From: Atrichornis clamosus
Taxonomy: Eukaryota; Chordata; Aves; Passeriformes; Menuridae
Direction: 5' to 3'
Assembly (NCBI GenBank): GCA_013400975.1
Contig: WBMZ01005367.1
Location: 62,001-126,000 of the forward strand
Length of the DNA: 64,000 nucleotides
In this document: piece by piece, positions 43,001-50,330 of the stretch
Layout: every line of letters starts with the position of its first letter
How positions within the stretch are numbered: position 1 is the stretch's first letter
The notes under the pieces: generated by a model
What the model was told of the DNA's origin: nothing
The model's input: only the letters and a program-made list of their open reading frames with translations
Databases searched by the model: none
Made by a program: the position numbers and the translations under genes

Positions 43001-45952
43001 AAGCTACAGGTCAACCTCCCTTTCCTTTAAAAGATATTCAAAGAGTCTGTTTGGTCTGCTTTTTAAGTGTTCAGAACAAATTTAGAACTTTTTTTTTAGA
43101 TACACTGCAGAACACACTTATCTTCTACACACTGCTAACAGACTTTGTTTATAAATACTGCAACAAACCTAAGCATTTCATAAATAAACTATTTTTCATT
43201 CATGAGTTAAAAGCAACATTAAATTGTCACCTGTTTTGTCTTTCAATATTTTGTAGCTCCCTGTGGTCCCTTTTCAGGTGTTTGGTCAAAGATGTAAAGT
43301 ATTCCTTCAACAAATTCTGGAAGGGCTGTTGTTTCTCTGGACTAATTATCTCACTAGGAGGAAAGCTCAAGTTAAACTTCTCTGCAACAGTTTTTACTTT
43401 CCTTGGTACCAAACCAGCAATGTCATCTCCACAGTGCCGACAAAAGCTGATAACCACAGAAACATGAGTGTGGGATTCTCGATCAGCGTTAATAATATTT
43501 TTAAGCTGCTCATAGATTAAAGACAAACCTTCCTTGTCAGTGAAAATCCCAACTATTGTCAGTTCTGCAATGAAACGCAAATCAGTTCTCAACTTGGTAA
43601 TGTTGGGAGTCTTCTCTTCTTTTCTTGCTTCAAAATGTTTTTTCCAAGCCTGAAGTAACGAAGGAGCAAAATCAGCGTATCGCTGGTGAAAGAGGGAACA
43701 CAAGTGCACAGCACAGTTCACATCTGATATTTTCAGTTTGGCCTCTACAATAGAAGCTACTGCTTCTGCAATGTATTTGCTTAAATTCAGGCTATTAAAG
43801 TCATGGGACAAGGAGTCCCTTTGTTGCTCTGTAATGGTTTTTAGCTTCTTAACAAAAGCCGTGTTCTTCTTCAGACTGGAGTCCAGTCTGCTGAAGAAGT
43901 TTTCCTCAGGACGACTGTCCGGTGCGTTCTGGTTTTTGCTGCGGAGCTCTTTTCTTGCCTGATGGCGCTCCCAAGCCTCCTGATGGAGCTGATGTGCTTC
44001 CTCTTTTTCCCTAAGAGACATAAAAATTAGTTATTTTCGTTATGGAGCCTTACTTTCAGGTTATCAGTGCAAAAGAAAAAAGGTCACGGTTGGAAAACCT
44101 TCAGCAGTTCAACTTCGCTTTACTCTCTTCTTAAATATTTACCAACTTAATCCTAGAAAGCTAAAACATCTGCTTCATGAACTCTGTTTAATTTTTGTGC
44201 TGCAAAAGGCAAGTACTACTTCTAACAAAACAAAATTTCACAAATATTTCTATGCAGAACATATTAATCCCAACAGACTCCAAAAATATAAACATAAAAC
44301 TCCCTTTACTACAGATGGAAATGAAGGTCTTACAGAAGAGGACAACAGCCTTTCAACAGGTTAGTGTATTACACAGTTTTATTACCAGACTACTGAAATT
44401 ACACAGAAAACTTGAAATAGGTAAAATATGTCTCTCCCAGCTAGAATTTGGCTATGACATTGCCTCAATCTTAAAAGTGACATATTTGAGACATAAGAAT
44501 AACCAAAATCTTAGCTTTATTGCCCTAAAGATGCCATCTTCAACACTGTAGTACCTTTGAACAACATACTAAGAAACATTGTCTTGGTAATGTCACATAT
44601 TAAACTGTCAGGTTACATTCTGAGTTTGCCATCCAGGTATCAATTGTCAATGCTTGATTAAAAGAAATGGTCTGTAGACCCATTTGAGTCTGTATTCCCA
44701 AGGTTTTGACGCTAACACTTCATCTTAAATGCAACTGTGCTTCTTTTTTGTGCTGGTTTGGGCTTGGACAGAGTTAATTTTCTTCACAGTAGCTGGTCCG
44801 AGGCTGTTTTGGATTTGTGCTGAAAACAGTGCTGATAACACAGAGGTGTTTTCATTATTGCTGGGCAGTGCTGACACACAGTCAAAGCCTTTTCTGCTCC
44901 CCACCCCACCAACAAGGAGGCTGGGGGTGCACAAGGAGTTAGGAGGGAACACAGCCAGGCCAGCTGACCCCAACTGACCCAAGGGATATTCCCAGACCAT
45001 ATGACATCATGGTCAACATACAAATCTGGGGGAAGAAGGAAGGGGAGGGATGATAAGAGTGATGGCATTTTTCTTCCCAAGTCACTGTTGTATTTGATGG
45101 AGCCCTGCTGTCCTGGGGATGGCTGAACACCTGCCTGCCTATGGAAGTGGGGAATGAACTCCTTGTTTTGGTTTGCTTGCCTGTACAGCTTTTGCTTTAC
45201 CCATTGAACTGTCTTTCTGCCAACCCATGAGTTTTCTCACTTTTACTCTTTTGATTCTTTCCCCCATCCTGCTGAGTGCCTGTGTGGGGCTAATGCTGGC
45301 TGGGGTTAAATCACAACATTTACTGAAGCATAATCATGCATTACATGGTCATCACATGCAAAACACTATCAATCCCCCATATTAGAGAACAAAGTAACAG
45401 AGGTTACAAGTAAAACCTCAAAAACTATATAGGAGTCATAAGGCATACACACATAGCCATGTAAAATTTGTAACACTACACGCAACTTCTTAGAAGTAAC
45501 TCAAATAGTTCATCTTTTATAACTCTGCCCACAATCCTGACAGAAGAACTCCAGATTTGGGACAATTAAACCTTTTAAAAGACAACTTACTTCAGTTGAG
45601 CAGCTGCTTCTTCTTGTTTCTTTTTCTCTTCCTCCTCTTGTTTCTTTTTCTCCTCTTCTTCAAGTTTCTTTTTTTCTTCTTCTTCTTTCTTCTTTTGCTC
45701 CTCTTCCGCCTTTACTTTATCCTCTTCTTTTTTCTTCCGCTCCTTGTCTTCCTTCTTTCTTTTATCCTCCTCCATTTTTTTCTTTTTATCTTCAGGAACC
45801 TTTAAAGTCTCTCTCTTCATGCCAACCTTGACATCTTCTTTTGGCTTCTCCCTGGTGCTCACTGGTCGCCTTTCACTAAATTCTTTTTCTTTATTACTTA
45901 ACTGAGATTCTTTTTCTTCCATATTTGCTGGCTTTTTGCGCTCAGCTGGCAT
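4044..45952 (-). CDS. UPF2: UPF2, nonsense-mediated decay adaptor (20 coding exons)
   Basis: UPF2 is the cytoplasmic/perinuclear scaffold of the NMD pathway. It bridges UPF3B on the exon junction complex to the helicase UPF1 and stimulates UPF1. The spliced product follows the vertebrate protein end to end: a Lys/Glu-rich N-terminus (residues about 1-120), first MIF4G domain (about 165-430), acidic linker (about 435-550), second MIF4G (about 565-750), third MIF4G, which in the family binds UPF3 (about 770-985), an acidic stretch (about 1015-1080) and the UPF1-binding C-terminus (about 1100-1195). Twenty coding exons total 3806 nt to the exon 21 donor, and phases agree at all junctions. Total length, about 1269-1271 residues, is close to the human 1272 (recalled, not searched). 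All introns seen are GT-AG. The start is the first ATG after the exon 2 acceptor and opens MPAERKKP, as in mammals. The extreme C-terminus is the only unresolved part. Confidence 0.97.
4048..4168 (-). CDS. UPF2: UPF2 exon 21 (C-terminal, exact end unresolved)
   Basis: 121 nt to the donor-like AG|GTAGGA, residues 1229-1269. Acceptor ATTCCAG at 4169. It encodes EMLQSLAQRPAPANTNRERR and ...GAPNADLIFKTGG, followed by AG. If the GTAGGA donor is used, a tiny terminal coding exon must exist below 4042. If it is not used, AGG TAG (stop at 4046-4044) ends the protein as KTGGR. Mammalian UPF2 ends KTGGRRR, so both models differ by only a few residues. Confidence 0.9.
4169..7833 (-). other. UPF2: UPF2 intron 20
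   Basis: AT-rich intronic sequence. Visible features are a short TTTCA pentamer run (about 4884-4908), an A-run near 6999 and scattered T-runs. No conserved exon, RNA gene or dated repeat was recognised. Confidence 0.85.
7834..7975 (-). CDS. UPF2: UPF2 exon 20
   Basis: 142 nt, residues 1182-1228. Acceptor ATTTGCAG, donor GTAAGA. It encodes FKILNVPMSSQLAANHWNQQ and a charged helix ...RMRMKKLTLDINERQEQEDYQ. Confidence 0.96.
7976..12459 (-). other. UPF2: UPF2 intron 19
   Basis: About 4.5 kb of AT-rich intron. The overlapping minus-strand frames at 8135-8677 and 11508-11932 have no recognisable homology and no coding-type conservation that I can see. Nothing else is supported. Confidence 0.85.
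12460..12627 (-). CDS. UPF2: UPF2 exon 19 (UPF1-binding region)
   Basis: 168 nt, residues 1126-1181. Acceptor TTAATAG, donor GTAAGA. It encodes QRSGESVKVHQLDVAIPLHL, KGPPLGSGEGESESGD and MPFVMLTRKGNKQQ. Together with exons 18 and 20 it makes up the helix and beta-hairpin that contact the UPF1 CH domain in the human structure. Confidence 0.96.
12628..13341 (-). other. UPF2: UPF2 intron 18
   Basis: 714 nt, AT-rich. Overlapping frames on both strands (12771-13061 minus, 12931-13284 plus) are mutually antisense and unrelated to any family I know. Confidence 0.85.
13342..13440 (-). CDS. UPF2: UPF2 exon 18 (UPF1-binding region, first part)
   Basis: 99 nt, residues 1093-1125. Acceptor GCAATAG, donor GTATAA. 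It encodes EVMIKGGGLKHVPCAEDEDF and IQALDKMMLENLQ, the helical part of the UPF1-binding region of the family. Confidence 0.94.
13441..15547 (-). other. UPF2: UPF2 introns 17 and 16 (interrupted by exon 17)
   Basis: Two introns on either side of exon 17 (14354-14458). They are AT-rich. The stretch about 14600-14860 is slightly more GC-rich and may be a degraded repeat, but I could not assign it. Confidence 0.8.
14354..14458 (-). CDS. UPF2: UPF2 exon 17 (acidic)
   Basis: 105 nt, residues 1058-1092. Acceptor ATTTCAG, donor GTATGT. It encodes EGSDNEEEEGEEEEEENTDY and ...KENETDEENT. It has no ATG-initiated frame of its own; it was located from the GAG/GAA-rich minus-strand run and the flanking splice sites. 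Confidence 0.93.
15548..15687 (-). CDS. UPF2: UPF2 exon 16 (acidic)
   Basis: 140 nt, residues 1011-1057. Acceptor TTTCAG, donor GTGAAC. It encodes VNDKDSKDSITEGENLEEDE followed by an acidic, Glu-rich stretch ending EVNEPEEE. The exon is a purine-rich low-complexity stretch on the sense strand. Confidence 0.95.
15688..17793 (-). other. UPF2: UPF2 intron 15
   Basis: About 2.1 kb, AT-rich. It contains an AC dinucleotide microsatellite at about 17524-17550. Nothing else recognised. Confidence 0.85.
17524..17550. repeat. (AC)n microsatellite
   Basis: A near-perfect run of AC dinucleotides with one C interruption near its start, in UPF2 intron 15. Likely length-polymorphic. Confidence 0.9.
17794..17977 (-). 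CDS. UPF2: UPF2 exon 15
   Basis: 184 nt, residues 950-1010. Acceptor TTCTAG, donor GTAAGA. It encodes RYVWWKKSLDVWTKDHPFPI and ...DLEREFLIKLG, closing the third MIF4G domain. Confidence 0.96.
18508..18618 (+). mobile_element. CR1 LINE 3'-end fragment
   Basis: A CR1 3' terminal segment in UPF2 intron 14: CTGGTCTAGTGGGAAGTGTCC, a stretch leading to AAGTCCCTTTCCAATCC, and the diagnostic tail ATTCTATGATTCTA. The 5' part is missing, as is usual for CR1. Confidence 0.85.
18770..19035 (-). mobile_element. Degraded CR1-like fragment
   Basis: The segment around TTGTGCCCATTACCTCTCATCC and the downstream CTCCTCTTCTACAAGCTGAG resemble the antisense 3' region of old CR1 copies. It has diverged heavily. 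A plus-strand 85-codon open frame here is a by-product of this repeat. Confidence 0.5.
19215..19490 (-). CDS. UPF2: UPF2 exon 14 (third MIF4G)
   Basis: 276 nt, residues 858-949. Acceptor GATAAAG, donor GTATTC. It encodes VNQPKFNQRRISSAKFLGEL through ...KRKLDCFLVYFQ in MIF4G-3, including the conserved FLGELYNYRMV and DTCGQYFDRGSSK segments. Confidence 0.97.
20121..20324 (-). CDS. UPF2: UPF2 exon 13 (third MIF4G)
   Basis: 204 nt, residues 790-857. Acceptor GGTTTAG, donor GTAAAC. It encodes VLRQMRKLPWQDAEVKDYVI, the segment NIWNVKYNSIHCVANLLAGL, and ...LEDIRLGME in MIF4G-3, the UPF3-binding domain in the family. The 630-nt intron 13 that follows holds no recognised feature. Confidence 0.97.
20850..21035 (-). 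CDS. UPF2: UPF2 exon 12
   Basis: 186 nt, residues 728-789. Acceptor TTTCCAG, donor GTAAAT. It encodes EQMMRKKQAMHLDARYVTMV and ...LLYKDLSKVTTEK, entering the third MIF4G domain. The 525-nt intron 12 downstream is unremarkable. Confidence 0.97.
21036..25012 (-). other. UPF2: UPF2 intron 11
   Basis: About 4 kb of AT-rich intron with no recognised exon, RNA or complete repeat. At about 22005-22022 an 18-nt string (AGAGGTTGGCTACACAGT) also occurs within exon 13 (about 20204-20221); see findings. Confidence 0.85.
25013..25129 (-). CDS. UPF2: UPF2 exon 11
   Basis: 117 nt, residues 689-727. Acceptor ATACCAG, donor GTAAGA. It encodes MLLSDFSHHHIEMACTLLET and ...SHLRTSVLL near the end of MIF4G-2. 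Identical to mammals as far as I recall. Confidence 0.96.
25265..25452 (+). mobile_element. CR1 LINE 3'-end fragment
   Basis: Located in UPF2 intron 10. It shows GGCTGCCCAGAGAAGCTGTG, CATCCCTGAAGTGTCCAAGG, GGCTGGATGGAGCTTTGAAC and AAGGTCCTTTCCAGCCC, then a shortened ATTTTATGA tail. This is the canonical 3' end of an avian CR1 in plus orientation, antisense to UPF2. Confidence 0.92.
26374..26487 (-). CDS. UPF2: UPF2 exon 10
   Basis: 114 nt, residues 651-688. Acceptor TTTTTTTAG, donor GTTGGT (weak at +3). It encodes VRKKDQINIETKNKTVRFIG and ...NDTLHCLK in MIF4G-2. It is too short to show as an open frame with its own ATG, and was found by reading the minus strand between exons 9 and 11. Confidence 0.95.
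27441..27549 (-). CDS. UPF2: UPF2 exon 9
   Basis: 109 nt, residues 614-650. Acceptor TTTGCAG, donor GTATGT. It encodes RLDLLPFYARLVATLHPCMS and ...CSMLKGDFRFH in MIF4G-2. The intron 9 sequence that follows (26488-27440) contains no recognised feature. Confidence 0.96.
27917..27950. repeat. Perfect 17-bp tandem duplication
   Basis: Two adjacent identical copies of TTATTCCTTAGTTATTA in UPF2 intron 8. A recent small slippage event is the simplest explanation. Confidence 0.9.
31928..31969. repeat. (TTA/TTG)n simple repeat
   Basis: An imperfect trinucleotide run alternating TTA and TTG units in UPF2 intron 8. Confidence 0.85.
33899..33984 (-). CDS. UPF2: UPF2 exon 8
   Basis: 86 nt, residues 586-613 (phase 2 out). 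Acceptor TTTATAG, donor GTAAGA. It encodes AAMDFCMNMNTKANRRKLV and ...FIVPRQ in the second MIF4G domain. Confidence 0.95.
34288..34391 (-). CDS. UPF2: UPF2 exon 7
   Basis: 104 nt, residues 551-585. Acceptor CCGTTAG, donor GTACAG. It encodes EQEDEEASTGSHLKLIVDAF and the beginning of MIF4G-2, ending ...CVNRDLIDK. The 303-nt intron 7 after it has no recognised feature. Confidence 0.96.
34392..37026 (-). other. UPF2: UPF2 intron 6
   Basis: About 2.6 kb. Contains one CR1 3' fragment (36045-36160). The remainder is AT-rich without a recognised feature. Confidence 0.85.
36045..36160 (+). mobile_element. CR1 LINE 3'-end fragment
   Basis: A short CR1 3' terminus: GGAATGTGTCTCTGCCCATG, GGGTTTGGAACTAGATGATC, GTAAGGTCCTTTCCAAG and the tail CTCTATCATTCTATATGAT. 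Plus orientation, antisense to UPF2. Confidence 0.88.
37027..37176 (-). CDS. UPF2: UPF2 exon 6 (acidic linker)
   Basis: 150 nt, residues about 501-550. Acceptor AAATAG, donor GTAACA. It encodes an Asp/Glu-rich linker containing DLELELENLDINDDPLELD and ends ...KKLLDEQ. It is shorter than the human linker near its start (the human ESKENKEVSS stretch is reduced here), one of the few indel differences in the protein. Confidence 0.94.
37595..37792 (-). CDS. UPF2: UPF2 exon 5
   Basis: 198 nt, residues about 435-500. Acceptor TTTGCAG, donor GTAGGA. It encodes GPGIDIFTPGKPGEYDLEGG and ...FVPAILFKDNEK, the linker between the first two MIF4G domains. The following 418-nt intron 5 is AT-rich with no recognised feature. 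Confidence 0.95.
38795..38955 (-). CDS. UPF2: UPF2 exon 4
   Basis: 161 nt, residues 381-434. Acceptor TTTGTAG, donor GTAAGC. It encodes RILHSKGELSEDRHKQYEEF and the end of MIF4G-1 through DLPQEKPTPE. The 839-nt intron 4 downstream (37793-38794 region) is AT-rich and holds no feature I recognise. Confidence 0.96.
38956..43230 (-). other. UPF2: UPF2 intron 3
   Basis: About 4.3 kb. Contains a CR1 fragment near 41930-42015. A somewhat GC-richer stretch at about 39840-40060 looks repeat-like but could not be assigned. No exon recognised. Confidence 0.8.
41930..42015 (-). mobile_element. CR1 LINE internal fragment
   Basis: GTGCTCAAAGTCCCTCGTCT, then CTCAAAGCAGGCTCAATGAT and CAGACCAGGCTGCTCAGGCT, match the antisense internal part of CR1 3' regions. 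Old and partial. Confidence 0.65.
43231..44010 (-). CDS. UPF2: UPF2 exon 3 (first MIF4G domain)
   Basis: The largest coding exon, 780 nt, residues about 121-380. Acceptor TCTTAG at 44011, donor GTGACA at 43230. It contains RPEENFFSRLDSSLKKNT and nearly all of MIF4G-1, ending ...LKRDHRELQNIERQN. Sequence is almost unchanged from mammals apart from conservative differences in the linker around residue 340. Intron 4-side phase is 2. Confidence 0.97.
44749..45318 (+). mobile_element. Solo LTR of an avian endogenous retrovirus
   Basis: A block of about 570 bp in UPF2 intron 2, opening TGTGCTGGTTTGGGCTTGGA then CAGAGTTAATTTTCTTCACA, and closing GGGTTAAATCACAACA, so it has the TG...CA ends of a retroviral LTR. 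The opening and closing match, from memory, a common bird LTR family. There is no internal gag/pol/env sequence next to it, so it is a solo LTR. Flanking target-site duplications are not clear by eye. It is antisense to UPF2. The overlapping open frames on both strands (44725-45130) are by-products of this repeat. Confidence 0.75.
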
Positions 45953-45970
45953 TGTGTTACCCAGGCAGAC
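45591..45970 (-). CDS. UPF2: UPF2 exon 2 (start codon)
   Basis: Acceptor TTCTGCAG at 45971, donor GTAAGT at 45590-45585. The first 18 nt are 5' UTR; the ATG is at 45952-45950 with A at -3. It encodes residues 1-120 plus two bases, a Lys/Glu low-complexity region with repeated EEEEKKK-type blocks, predicted to be charged helix or disordered. The opposite strand consequently shows a spurious Phe/Leu-rich frame (45557-45805). Confidence 0.95.
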
Positions 45971-46392
45971 CTGCAGAATCACAGGAAAATAAGTACTTTT
46001 AAATTGCTGTTGATATTTTAGTCATTTTTCACAGCCCACCCATATTCACTTAACTCACAAATGTGTGACTCATCAGAATAAAGTTTTAAGCTTTCTTGAA
46101 CCAAGGAATGGACCTAACAGGTAAAAACTAATCATTTTGTAAGCATGTTATACTGCCAAGTTGTCTTCATCAAGAATTGTGAAATAAAAGCATCTCAAGT
46201 TTCTACAACCCAAGGAATATAAGATCTTGGAACATAAACAGAAGTTCATCTGAAAAAAAGAAAATCAAGACTGATAAAAACCAAGTACCCCCCAACTTAA
46301 AAATAAGTATTTTATACGTCAGCATGCATCTGCACATCACTGACCTTTCTACACATCTCCTAGGAATACTCCCCCTTCCACTACCACTACTT

Positions 46393-46580
46393 AAGATAAT
46401 GCAGGTTAGATGGGACCTCAAGTAATTCAACCTCATGCTCAAAAGCAGGATCAGCAATGAGGTCAGACAAGACTGTTCCAGGTTCTAGTCCTGAAAACTG
46501 CCAAGGAAGGAAACTGCACAGCCTCTCCAGCCAAGCTTCTCCAATACCTGATCATCCTCACTGTGAAAAGGCATCTACTT
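46393..46580 (-). mobile_element. CR1 LINE fragment
   Basis: In UPF2 intron 1. Antisense CR1 features: AATGCAGGTTAGATGGGACC, CAAAAGCAGGATCAGCAATG, GACTGTTCCAGGTTCTAGTC, and ATACCTGATCATCCTCACTG before GTGAAAAG. Diverged copy. Confidence 0.7.
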
Positions 46581-46904
46581 GCTTCCTTCTTTCCTCACCC
46601 CTCCCAAGACTTCCCCAGCATCTCCAGCACTCAGCACAAGCAGCAGCTGAAGAGTGAGCTGAGTAAACTGTACGCACAAAACTCCCTGCCAGTAGAACAA
46701 AAGGAAGTAATATCAGAAAGGCTGCAATTATCAAGAGTTATCAAAGGCTACAAATCCTCTCTCCTTCTATTCAACAAACATTTTGTAAGAGCTTCAGCCT
46801 CTTTGATGTCTGCAGCCCTCTAAGCTTTGGTTTCACTTGGATAAGGACACAAAAGGTAACATATTCTGAACACAAAAAGGTAAAATCACACAACAATTGT
46901 GATT

Positions 46905-47515
46905 AGGAGGAAACTGTGATGAGCACCTAGTTCAGACCCCTGCTCAAACCAGATCCAATCAGATCAGGGGCTTGTCTAGCTAAGGTTTTAGCATCTCCAA
47001 AAACAGAGATGCAGTGGTCCCCCCGGAAGCACTGTGAAAAAGCTTTTCCTAATACCAACCTCAAAGCTGCCATGCCCCATACTGTGTTTGTTTCTTTTTG
47101 CTCTACCCCGTACAGCTTGGAGAAGAACCCAACTTCATCTTCTCTATGCTCTCCCATTAGGTTGTTTTAAGACAGTAATAAGATTTCCCCCTCTCTTCTC
47201 ACAGACCAAGAAACCCAGTTCTCTCAGTTTCTCTTCAGATACCTCCAGCCTCCCTATGTTCTTGGTGACTTTCCAATAGACCTGCTTCAGTGTGCCAATG
47301 CCTTTCTTGGGAAAAGAGAATCCACACCTGTGTGTGGTGTCGAGATGTGCTTTGTTAAGTACCAAATAGAGGGGGCAGACTCATCTTCTTCAGCCTGATG
47401 GGTAACTCCTGGTCCTACAGTTTTGAATGCAGCTGTCCCTAATACAATGGCATTCTGCTGACTCATGTCAGGATCAGATGGGCCAGACAGGACAAGAGGC
47501 AATTACAACCACCTA
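46905..47515 (-). mobile_element. CR1 LINE, longer diverged copy
   Basis: About 600 bp of antisense CR1 in UPF2 intron 1, readable in order: GATGAGCACCTAGTTCAGAC, AAAGCTTTTCCTAATACCAA, ACAGCTTGGAGAAGAACCC, CAGTTCTCTCAGTTTCTCTT, GACCTGCTTCAGTGTGCCAA, and CTGCTGACTCATGTCAGG. It extends further 5' in the element than the other copies here. Confidence 0.75.
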
Positions 47516-48724
47516 ACCCTTATTTACTTCAGGCTAAATTCATTTCTTAAAACCAAAAGTAATTTTCACATATTTACATGCTTCAAGTTAAACACATATA
47601 TAGGTGGGACTGAAAGGACACCACTGCATGTGATGCCTTCTGAAGAGCCATCACTTTGTTTTTATTAGTAACACCGATCTGATTTGCAATTGCCACCCCT
47701 ACTTTTGCCTAACACTTTACTCTGACTGGATGATGAAAATATGCTAGATTCACCAATTTCCTGCATCTTCTCACACTGGATAATGAGACACTTGCATTCC
47801 AATCTCATGTAGAGTGCTTCTGGCATTATTTTAACTATTTTGAAATAAGTTTATAAATAAGGCATCACAACAAAGAAAGTCCATTTCTAAAGAAGTATTG
47901 CACATTTCCTCTGCTACCTCCCAAACAATAAAATGACAAATTCATATACTGACTATCTCACCAAGATGAAACTGTATTACAATATTTAAGGTGCTTGTCC
48001 AGGGCTTCTGAAGAAAAAATAGTTTATTAAAAAAACAGTATATTCAGATATGGGCAGTGACAACTTACCAATGGGGAACCTATTCAGGGCTTGGCCTCTG
48101 GCAGCAATTGGCAACAGCACCAAAGGAAAAATGTCTCTGACACTGATTTATGGAAATCAAATCAGCATTGCTTAAACAAGCAAATTTGGCTCCCTAATGC
48201 ATGTCTTCAACTAAAAGATTTCAGACCTCAGGATCTCAGAATTACCTGAATTTCAAAAACACTGATCTTAAAACAGTATTATATTATGAAATGAGTACTT
48301 AACCAAGGAGGGAAGGAGTTGTTCATGTTTAAAGAAATGTTGGAACAGCATGTCACAATTCCAATACTCTGAACAAAATACCCAACTACACATGTAACTT
48401 TTAACGTGATCACTTACCACAACCATTATAGTACTCAAGCTCTTACTAAATTTAGGAACTCAGAATTCTGTTTTAAAGATATACCTGATGTTTGCTTGTA
48501 TAAAAGCAACCCAAAGAAGATGGGATGGGATAAAAAGAAAAGGGATGGGGCATAATCAGGCACATTATGATTTTGACCACAAGGCAGTATTATCCAGTTT
48601 TTCCCAGTGAACACTGGTGATCAAGAAAAAAACCCCAAAATCTCGTTTACAATAGCTTTCTATTCTTTCCAGAAGAGGTATGTTACAATACTCCACACCA
48701 CCTGCTACGTGTACAGCTCCTTAT

Positions 48725-48960
48725 CTCCCAAGCCTTTCCGATGGCTCTTGCCAGCTCGTTTGTGCCGACACCAACGCCCGAGGGCAGAGAGGAGGCGGTG
48801 CGGCCGCTGTCTCCGAGACACACAGGGGCTGATCCAGCGCGGAGCTACACACGGGCTGATCTCCCAGCCGGCGCGGAGCCTCCGCTGACAGGCAGCGCTG
48901 AACTGCCCCGTGAGCAACCTTCCCGAAAGCTGTGAGAAGCAGAAACGGGGACAGGCAGCA
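48725..48960. promoter_or_regulatory. Small CpG-rich patch inside UPF2 intron 1
   Basis: About 235 bp rich in CpG inside an AT-rich intron, with a NotI-type GCGGCCGC octamer. It contains an imperfect tandem pair built on CACAGGGGCTGATCC / CACACGGGCTGATCT, each copy followed by GCGGAGC. It could be an alternative promoter or first exon of UPF2, or a GC-rich repeat. Function is not shown by the sequence. Confidence 0.4.
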
Positions 48961-50089
48961 GGCTCGCCTGGGTCTCATTTCCACAGGAAATAAGGGTAAA
49001 GATAAAGTTTGGTCCCAATTAAGAGGATGGTATGGAAACATTAAAAGAAACCTAGAGATTAAGAGAACTTCTCTTTAATACCTCACGTTTATGTGAATGT
49101 ACTGATGAAAGGGACAACAGTGACATGAATTCCGTAAGACAACAGACAGAACAAGCCTGCACTCACACCTGGAAATTAGGAAGGACAGGGAAAACAGAGA
49201 CAAGACAAACATCCATATACCTTTGGACTCTTAGCAGCCCATTTCTGTAGTACCATTTACATGCTTTAACACTCCTTAGTTTCAGCACCTACAGGTATTG
49301 TTTTTTCAGAGAAAATTATTTCTCTTAATGTTTTTATATTTGACATAACTCATTTGCAGTTAAGACATTTCTTACTGCACCTAAATTTCTACTTTTTTTT
49401 TTCATACCAACCTTGGAATTTGAAAGACTTATGGCACTGATTTCATGATACTCTGGGCTCAGAAACTTAAGAAATAGGTCTTGAAATACCAGAGCAACAT
49501 TTAAGAAAAACCATCTATGTACTTACTCTTGAGGAAAGCAAAGAGTAATATAAGGTATTCAGCATCATTAATCTACTCATGATTCAGAATAAAAGGATAA
49601 ACACCAACACCTTGGCCCTCAACTCAATAAAAACAGTCTTTTCTCACAGCCTGCAGTAGCATGATTCAGAATGTCAATCCTTGCAAACACAAGTGTGGTG
49701 GGAAGAAATACAGTTCTATTAAACTAAACATATTGAGATTTTTGATCACATAAACAGTTCTTTCTGCAGGTACCCTATTATAAAAGAAATATGGGAGATA
49801 AAGAATATAGGCAAGATGTCCCACCTTTAACTGGCTGAAAAACCTCAAAGAGCAACAAACTCCTCCATCACTAGTTATTACACTACTAGAAGATTAGAAC
49901 TTTCAAGAACTGAAATACAATTAAGGTTCTCTTAATGAAAGGAAAGGTGCATAAGAAAAATACCCCAGTCAATGAGGAAAAAATAAACTTAGCCACAGGT
50001 TTTAGAAGATGAGACACAGCACACAGAAGAAAACCGCCATGCAGAGAAAGAGGGGCCCCCTACACACTGTCAGGGAAGGTTCACAGAAT

Positions 50090-50330
50090 CACAGAAGATC
50101 CTGAGTTGGAAGGGACCCGTAAGGATCATCCAGTCCAACTCCTGGCACTGCACACGACACCCCGAGAGTCAAACCATGTGCCTGAGAGTGATGTCCACAT
50201 GCTTCTTGGAACTCTGTCAGGCTTGGTGCAGTGACCACTTCCCTGGGGAGCCTGTTCCAGTGTCCAATCACCTTCTGGGTGAAGGACCTTTTCCTAATAT
50301 CCCATCTAAACCTCCCCTAACACAACTTCA
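50090..50330 (-). mobile_element. CR1 LINE 3'-end fragment
   Basis: Starts at the inverted tail CACAGAATCACAGAAGATCC, then GAGTTGGAAGGGACCCGTAA, CATCCAGTCCAACTCCTGGC, GAGCCTGTTCCAGTGTCC and CACCTTCTGGGTGAAGGACC. Minus orientation, the same strand as UPF2, about 460 bp downstream of the exon 1 donor. Confidence 0.92.

Noticed and set aside
44725..45130. Overlapping 60-100 codon frames on both strands
   Set aside because: They fall inside the solo LTR; no retroviral coding domain is present.
45557..45805. 82-codon frame almost wholly Phe/Leu, looking like a membrane protein
   Set aside because: It is the antisense of the Lys/Glu-rich codons of UPF2 exon 2 (rc of GAA/AAG repeats gives Phe/Leu).
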